Assembly (NCBI RefSeq): GCF_018687715.1
Contig: NC_056765.1
Coordinates: 3,906,001 to 3,970,000 of the forward strand
From: Carya illinoinensis
Taxonomy: Eukaryota > Streptophyta > Magnoliopsida > Fagales > Juglandaceae
Length of the DNA: 64,000 nt
Direction: 5' to 3'
Position 1 is the stretch's first letter, and the number at the start of each line of letters is the position of its first letter. The position numbers and the translations under genes were made by a program. Positions 58,362-64,000 of this stretch are shown piece by piece. The notes beneath the pieces were generated by a model. That model was given only the letters and a program-made list of their open reading frames with translations, was not told where the DNA came from and did not search any database.

Positions 58362-58461
58362 GCCAAAGGCCTAAGGCCTGATGTCATGAACCCCCACCTC
58401 CAAAAGATCTGGGTTCGATCGCTTCCTAAAATTCCCAATATATATAAAAAAAAAAAAAAAA
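58362..58461 (+). mobile_element. tRNA-derived SINE, about 100 bp, with 14-bp target duplication
   Basis: Flanked by the perfect direct repeat GACCTTGGACTAAT (58348-58361 and 58462-58475). It ends in about 16 A residues and contains GGGTTCGATC (58411-58420), a good match to the tRNA B box GGTTCGANNCC. The A-box candidate is GGCCTAAGGCC near the 5' end and is weak. It is very short for a plant SINE, so it may be 5'-truncated. The full-length LINE 0.5 kb away belongs to the class that supplies SINE reverse transcription, but no shared 3' end was verified. Confidence 0.8.
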
Positions 58462-58475
58462 GACCTTGGACTAAT

Positions 58476-59100
58476 ACATAAATATTACACGCCCCATTTA
58501 AAATGCTATCGTTATTGGATTCGCCAGCTAGCTGTACCTAATTGGCTTCTTGACTTCTAAGTACTACTAAACCCAAATATAAAATAAAATTCTTTGAGAC
58601 CAACAAGTCTCTTAATTAGATGCTGCATATTACTTAATTCGGTTTAAATAGTCTTTATCATACCAAGTAGTAATCAAAACATTAAGTACGTTGTTTATTC
58701 TCCCGTGAGGGCCATCATTTCTTCAGGGTTCATGGTCTCCAGACTGTAACGGCAAAAACATGAAAAAAGAAAAAGAAAAAACAAGAGAGATCGTAGGGAT
58801 GAGTGAGGAAAGAGGGAGGTAGGCAGGAGCCAAGCTCCACCCCTCTCTGGGCTGGTTTTTGTTGAGGGGGCGGCTTTGGAGAGAAAAGGGAGAGAGCGTT
58901 TCAGAGAGCCCGTCATTTCTATGTGCCTACCAATCTATTTTTATTTTTGTGTAAAAAACAATATCAGTTCAATTATATTGTATTTATGTATTCAAGTTCT
59001 TAATAATTTTTAAATTTACAATTTATTGTCTAATATTATGTTATTTGAGTATTTAAATTTTAAATTTTAATATACAAACGTTTGAATCTTACTCACATAT
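58476..59100. other. Intergenic DNA, no gene seen
   Basis: 58700-58740 (AGGGCCATCATTTCTTCAGG) recalls the CAGCCATCATTTCTTCA phrase of the promoter-like modules, but only over about 25 bp. A minus-strand open frame at 58695-58916 shows no known motif. Confidence 0.4.
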
Positions 59101-59215
59101 CACTACAAGAGAAGCGAGCTTTTGTGATCAAAATTTAGTGATCAAAAGGATTATTTTCGACAGTTTTGGTAGGAAATAGTCCTTTTGGTCACAAAATCCC
59201 GCTTCTTTTGTAGTC
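59101..59215. mobile_element. CACTA-like MITE
   Basis: Left end CACTACAAGAGAAGCGAGCT; right end CGCTTCTTTTGTAGTC (reverse complement GACTACAAAAGAAGCG). The inverted similarity continues inward (TTTTGTGATCAAAA / TTTTGGTCACAAAA, AGGATTATTTTC / GGAAATAGTCC), so the whole 115 bp folds on itself. CACTAC ends are typical of CACTA (CMC) elements. Confidence 0.65.
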
Positions 59216-59634
59216 TTTGTTCAAACATTATTGTATATGTTTTGTATGAGAAGACATTACGTTCAAACTATATAGCAGTAATGTTCGCATGTATATAATA
59301 ACGTTCAAATGTAATCATTCAGAAAATATAATAACGTTCGCATGTATCCAGTACATTTGCATGTAAATTTTGTAACATTGCATTAAATTACAAATTGTTC
59401 GTACAAATGACTATATATCCGAACGTACTATATACGTTTGCACGTCTAATGAATTACATTCAAATGTACTAATCTAGAAAATTATGACATCGTATTGTTA
59501 ATGTTCGGAAGTAGAATCTTTACGTTCAAACATTGTTCAATTTATCATTTAACTTCAAAGTGTCCACTCAAAGCTTATTGACCGTCACAATGCAACTGTC
59601 ATTCAAAATCGAATCTGTTGTAGTATTGGCGGCT
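59216..59634. repeat. Cluster of degenerate CGTTC(A/G)(A/C)ATGTA motifs
   Basis: Variants such as ACGTTCAAATGTA, ACGTTCGCATGTA, TGTTCGCATGTA and ACATTCAAATGTA recur at least eight times, some inverted (TACATTTGCATGT, CGAACGTA). It ends near TCTGTTGTAGTA (59615-59626), loosely inverse to the CACTA end at 59101. It may be the subterminal repeat zone of a larger CACTA relative spanning 59101-59624. Confidence 0.45.
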
Positions 59635-59827
59635 TATTTTATTTTTGCAATGGACTTGCCGGTGGCTTATTTTGATGAGTCCATCTTCTAACTGGACGTG
59701 GTGCAAATACCATGTTTACACCAACTAATGAGATGATGACATAACAGCTTACATTTTATTTTCAAATAGACATTGCCGCACAGGATTTCTTCCCATTTCT
59801 AACAACATTTTACACCACTGTTGCTGC

Positions 59828-59933
59828 CCAGTGAGCTCTACCGCTAGTGATTTGGCGTTGCCGAATGTCGACTACCTTATTTACCACATTGGTAGAGCTC
59901 ACTGGCGTTGTGGTAAATAAGGTAGTCGACATT
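59828..59933. repeat. Two interleaved perfect inverted repeats (A-B-A'-B')
   Basis: A is CCAGTGAGCTCTACC (59828-59842), with exact complement A' at 59891-59905. B is AATGTCGACTACCTTATTTA+CCAC (59864-59887), with exact complement B' at 59910-59933. The arms alternate, so both stems cannot form as simple nested hairpins; an RNA would need a pseudoknot. Read another way, B-A' is an inverted copy of A-B'. Confidence 0.9.
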
Positions 59934-60814
59934 TAATGTTTATCTTACAAAAATCGCACTGCATTTTATAAATACAAAAATCATAACTCTTTCACATGAC
60001 TAACGTTTATAAGAAATTTGGGAAAGATTTTTGAAATCGGAAATTGTAGCTCTGTCCAAAAACTTTTTGGTAGACTAATGTAAATTTACATTGGGAAGAA
60101 ACAACCAGTGTTGGGTTGTAATTTTGATTACAAGAGATTTCATGCGGAGCAACCAATGCTCGGTGGTGCATTGTGGGCTGAAAAAACTAACATTCCGAAG
60201 TTCCTAAGTGGAGAGAGAGAGTGAGCAAATTTGTTGTTATTCACTTATTTTTTTCAATACTAAAACAAAACCCAATGGATCTCGGCCATTTTGCCTTCGA
60301 TTTGTCTCAAAAGAAAATAAAAAAAAAAATTAGAAGAAAAGCCGACAAAGAAGGAAGGAGAAAGAGAGCTCGCTGATGTTGTAGCCAGAATAAATTGAAG
60401 CAACAGCGACAGATCAAAGAGGGGGGAAGAGTTGCTCACTCTACTCAGGCTTATGAAGATGAAATGGAAGAAGACATGAGCTTTTCAACACAAGAAAAGC
60501 TCGTCCCACAGAAGATTGCCTATCGAAAGGAATACTGAATTGGGTGGCAATGCCACATGGTACGTTGTTTTCTTTTAAAAAAATAATAATAAGAATAAAA
60601 AACAGAAGAAAACATTGGGTATAGGGTGTCTCACCCGCCAGTCCCTTTCGGCTCCCTAGGGATCATGGGAGAAATCAAGGTCGATCTTTAAAGAAATCTA
60701 GGGAATAAGAGGACTTATGGAGCACCAGCACTTGTGAAATGGACATCAATGCAATCCAGTTTTAGAGAAGTATCTCATCAATCCGCACGCCAAACCAATG
60801 CCTTGATACTAAGG
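59934..60814. other. Intergenic DNA, no gene seen
   Basis: Purine-rich stretches at 60300-60480 and no frame with known motifs. Confidence 0.4.
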
Positions 60815-61022
60815 GTGGGCAACCGGGCTTGCACCCCGCTGCACCGTCCTGTTTGCCCCGTTTTGCCCACGTGGGGTGGGAGTTTCATTTTGCTTATGCG
60901 AGGGGGCGGGGGGCCCCCACTCACACCAGAGGCCTCCAGCAGAGGTGGGGGGACAAAAGGAGCTAAGCCCTGCTTTGTATTTCTCCCACCACGCATGCTA
61001 TATAGAATATTATCTATTAAGT

Positions 61023-61094
<72 letters not shown>

Positions 61095-61110
61095 CGCCCG
61101 TGTTCCCCCT
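60815..61110. repeat. GC-rich island containing a 70-nt poly-C tract (61024-61093)
   Basis: Starts with GGGTGGGCAACCGGGCTTGC and GCCCCGTTTTGCCCACGTGG, followed by GAGGGGGCGGGGGGCCCCCA, and runs into 70 consecutive C and CGCGCCCG. The surroundings are AT-rich. Sequence before it (AATCCGCACGCCAAACCAATGCCTTGATAC) recurs, altered, at 61578-61605 (AAAGCACGCAAAACCAATGG..TTAATACCCAGG). This may mark an inserted unit. The minus strand would be poly-G. Confidence 0.75.
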
Positions 61111-63689
61111 TGGCCCTTTCAGGCTTTTAGCCTTCTCAAACTCTCTCTTAGACTCTCTTGCACTCTTTATATTTCTGTCTCTTGCTCTCTCTCTCTCTCT
61201 CACGACGTTTGAAGAATCTCTGAGACTCGCCGTCGCTCCATAGTTTGCTACGCCAAAGGTAAGACTCCAGATCTCGAGCTCTCCATTTATTTATTTTGAA
61301 TTTTGGATTGAAGATTGGAGGAATGATGAGTTCAATCGGATATGGAGCATTGGAATGATTGTGAATTTGTGTGCTGTAGATTGTGATTTGTACATGTGTT
61401 TGAACAAATCGTTGTTCATTGATTGTGATTGTGTGCACTATGTTTGAATTTTTTTTTTATATGTATAGATTGTAGGTTTTCGGATTTAGAACACAGTTTA
61501 GGGTCCAAAGTCGAAACCCTAAATAAATTGATTTAGGGTTTCAATGAATCAATTTAGGGTTTCAGATTAAAACCCTAAAAGCACGCAAAACCAATGGCTT
61601 AATACCCAGGGTTGTGGTGGCAGCGTGAGCAACCCAATGTTTTGCTCCCTCGCCAGTCCCTCTCCACTCCCTTTCAACTCCCTCTTGCAATGTAAAAATG
61701 TAAAAATTTATTTCCCTCTTAATGTAAAAAAGAATATGAAAAAAAATTGAAAAAAAATAATCGGAAGAAATAATAGAGGTAGCTAGTTACCATTGTTGGA
61801 GAGTGAGGAAATCTGGAGGTGAGCCAAAAATAAAGCTAGGTGAATTTGCTTTGCTTAAAAAATAAATCCTATACACTGAAAATGGTGCAGGAATGGGGAG
61901 GGAGGGAAAGGGAGGGAGATTTAGGTTAGGGGGAATGGTGCATTAATGTTTGTCTTTTTTATTTTTACTTTTTATTTTTAAGCTGCCAAGTGGCTTTGCC
62001 ACATAATCCGGTGGTGGTTTTGGTATAAATTTTCTATGGCTGTAGCATAATTCTTCGTACGCGGGCTTGAATCTCATGTAGTAAAAATTATCTTAAAAAA
62101 ATAATGTATGCTGATGTATCTCTATCTTATTGGAGCGTGTGAAAAGGTAAATTACACCCCATCCGTTTCGAAGGTTTTCTCTATTTTGGTTGTATTTGAG
62201 AATGAAGTTAATTTATGATTATTTGAAAGATTTTATGTACTTTGATGTGTAGATTATTGTAAATTATATAAGCTAAAATTTAAAAAAAAAATATAAAAGA
62301 TATAAATTAAAGAGTAGACAAAAAAAACAATATTTTATTAGTATAAAAACTGAAATGCCTAATATTTTAAATACAAGACACGGACACACCCTTAGCATTG
62401 TCTAATGTCTTATTTATAAGAGTCCAGCTACCTGTACACATAAAAAATGTAGTCTGAATTACGCGCTAATATGGCAGTAATGGATAGCCGTTAAGTTTGG
62501 CTAATGAAATGTTTTTATAATGAACTAATGTAAAGTTATAATTTTCTTTCCGTTTATCTTTTCTTTCTTTCTCTTTCCCTTTCTCCCCATTCCTCTTCTC
62601 TCTCTTTGCCTTTCTTTCTCTCCCATTTCTTTCCCTTTTTCTGCCACTCCCAATGCCCTCTTCTCTTTCCGTGTGCAATATAGAACCTTAAGAAAAACCC
62701 TTGTATCTCACGGGTTCCTTGTATCTGTAAGATCGCAGAAACTTGGCACAAAATCAGCAACAAACTTCAATAACATTCCCTTTTGCAGATGAGCCAAGAC
62801 AAAGCCAACCATCATTAGTAAGCGAAATGTTTGAGGGCAATGGGATCTCAGGTGGAGCAACACCGAACTGAGTCCCCACCAGATGGAGTAACGAAGACTT
62901 GCAATCCACAAGCACGTTGTTGAGCACTCTCATATTTCTAAAACTTATTTTTACAAAGAAGAAATTTACAAATAAATAGATATGGTAACAAATAAAATAT
63001 GGTGGTATTACAAATCATGTTTTAGCAATAAAGTTGTAATTTTTTCTCTCCTCTTTGTTGCACTAGGTGAAAAAGTAACGAAGAACTCTTCTATGATCAA
63101 AGAGAAAAAACAAGAGATCAGGATAGTGAGAGATGAATGAAGGCACAAAGAAGAACAATCTGTTAATTTCATTTTTACCCTTTAGTGGCTTTAATCTTAT
63201 TTTTATTTTATTTATTTTTAAATAAAAATAAAAACTGACGACATTATTACATTAGGATGTAAAGGAGTCCACATTTTTCATCCATATGTTTAGCATTTTC
63301 CTATTTATAATAGAATCATATCTTTAAGAGCGGTATCTCATTGTTATGGTTAGTATGTTTTAAACTTTCTTTTTTTGTCATTTTTCTTTTTACATTTTTT
63401 AATATATTTAAATATTTTTGAAAAGTAAAAAAATATACAAATATATTTAAAATCATTTTTTTAATCATTAAAAAAAAATTAAAACGACGAGCGGTATATT
63501 TGAGCAGTACAAAATAATATTTCTATATCTGTAAACACTATTTTAAAAAGATATTTGGATATTAAAAAAAAAATATTTATTTTTCACTAAATTAAAAAAA
63601 ATAAAAAATAAAAATCGAGATAAAATGATCGGATCCATTATCAATGGATCCCAAACATTTCCCAGTCTCCTATAACATTTGTCACTACA
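61111..63689. other. Intergenic DNA, no gene supported
   Basis: CT-rich at 61140-61200 and 62540-62670, AT-rich elsewhere. A minus-strand stretch near 62930-62700 has near-neutral base composition and an open frame ([17 protein letters not shown]..), but no family is recognised. Confidence 0.4.
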
Positions 63690-63960
63690 ATTGCACAGGC
63701 TGCTATTACCATCAATGTAATCTGCGAAGAGACCGACGCCATTAGAATGACATTATCTTTAAAACCTCATTCATGAGAATCATGATCAATACATTCGAAT
63801 TTGTTTTCCAAAAAACAGATACATTGAATGAGGAAGACAAGTCAAGATGCCAGACTATTGCCAGTGCATATTTTAGCTGGCAAGGAATACATGATCAGGA
63901 AGAAATGTCACTACAATTTTACTCATGGGACCAACAGGATACAGATGTTTTGGTTGCTAT
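63690..63960 (+). promoter_or_regulatory. Upstream-type module of the ankyrin-PGG family at the right edge
   Basis: Phrases GACCGACGCCATTAGAATGA, CATGATCAATACATT.GAAT, GAGGAAGACA and AGTCAAGATGCCA recur as at 22385, 28770-28815 and 46095. In copy B these lie about 0.9 kb before the first exon, so another family member could start beyond the window. Confidence 0.4.
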
Positions 63961-64000
63961 TTTTGCGTTGAGCATATACCTAAGAAAGGAAATAAACAAA

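Noticed and set aside
60734..61243. Open frames through the poly-C tract
   Set aside because: Their length is due to poly-proline or poly-glycine from the 70-nt C run; the flanks have no known motif.
62060..62080. GGGCTTGAATCTC as a SINE or tRNA B box
   Set aside because: Two mismatches to the consensus, no A box, no A-tail and no flanking duplication.
62700..62935. Minus-strand coding-like stretch [17 protein letters not shown]..
   Set aside because: Composition looks coding, but the frame is short, stops early and matches nothing I know; too weak for a gene call.

Overview
The window reads as nuclear DNA of a woody eudicot. It is AT-rich, carries intron-containing genes and is packed with Ty1/copia, Ty3/gypsy, L1-type LINE, SINE and MITE sequence typical of plants. 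The wording of the ankyrin/PGG proteins and the many GATGAG-type MITEs suggest a Fagales-like tree (walnut, hickory or oak relatives), but that is an impression and not a proof.

Only one kind of host gene is clearly present: a tandem family of ACD6/ITN1-like ankyrin-repeat membrane proteins with a C-terminal PGG domain. Copy A occupies 1-5052, with its first exon(s) off the left edge. Copy B occupies about 29696-37178 and appears complete. Its first exon encodes a DUF4219/copia-Gag-like domain, which splices in phase to the ankyrin exons. Both copies show decay or remodelling: copy A has lost the splice acceptor of exon 5, copy B has tandemly duplicated exons 3 and 4, and in both the exon 2 to exon 3 phase does not close. 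Pieces of the same family (promoter-like blocks and intron-5-like blocks) are scattered at 7.3-8.3, 11.6-11.9, 22.4-29.4, 46.1 and 63.7-64 kb. This suggests a larger, recombining cluster that continues past the right edge.

Layout: 0-5.7 kb copy A, with a 536-bp insertion in intron 2. 5.7-12 kb holds a LINE tail, MITEs, family fragments and a copia tail. 12.5-14.9 kb is a decayed Athila-like gypsy element (+). 15.8-18.3 kb is a Tat-like gypsy gag/protease (-). 18.4-29.5 kb is gene-free AT-rich DNA with MITEs and repeated promoter-like modules. 29.7-37.2 kb is copy B, with a TRIM element in intron 5. 38.7-43.7 kb is a nearly intact-length copia element (-) with 342-bp LTRs and a 5-bp target duplication. 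44.25-44.97 kb is a CIPK-type kinase pseudogene. 46.4-51.7 kb is a chromovirus gypsy fragment joined to a second copia fragment (both -). 52.1-57.9 kb is a full-length L1-type LINE (+) with a 12-bp target duplication. 58-64 kb holds a short SINE, a CACTA-like MITE, an unusual interleaved inverted repeat, a 70-nt poly-C tract and otherwise plain AT-rich DNA.

The ankyrin/PGG proteins would be expected to sit in membranes through four C-terminal helices and to act in defence or stress signalling, as ACD6 and ITN1 do. The transposons do not form a pathway with them, but they have inserted into introns and flanks and record the history of the cluster. All exon boundaries and phases were worked out by eye.
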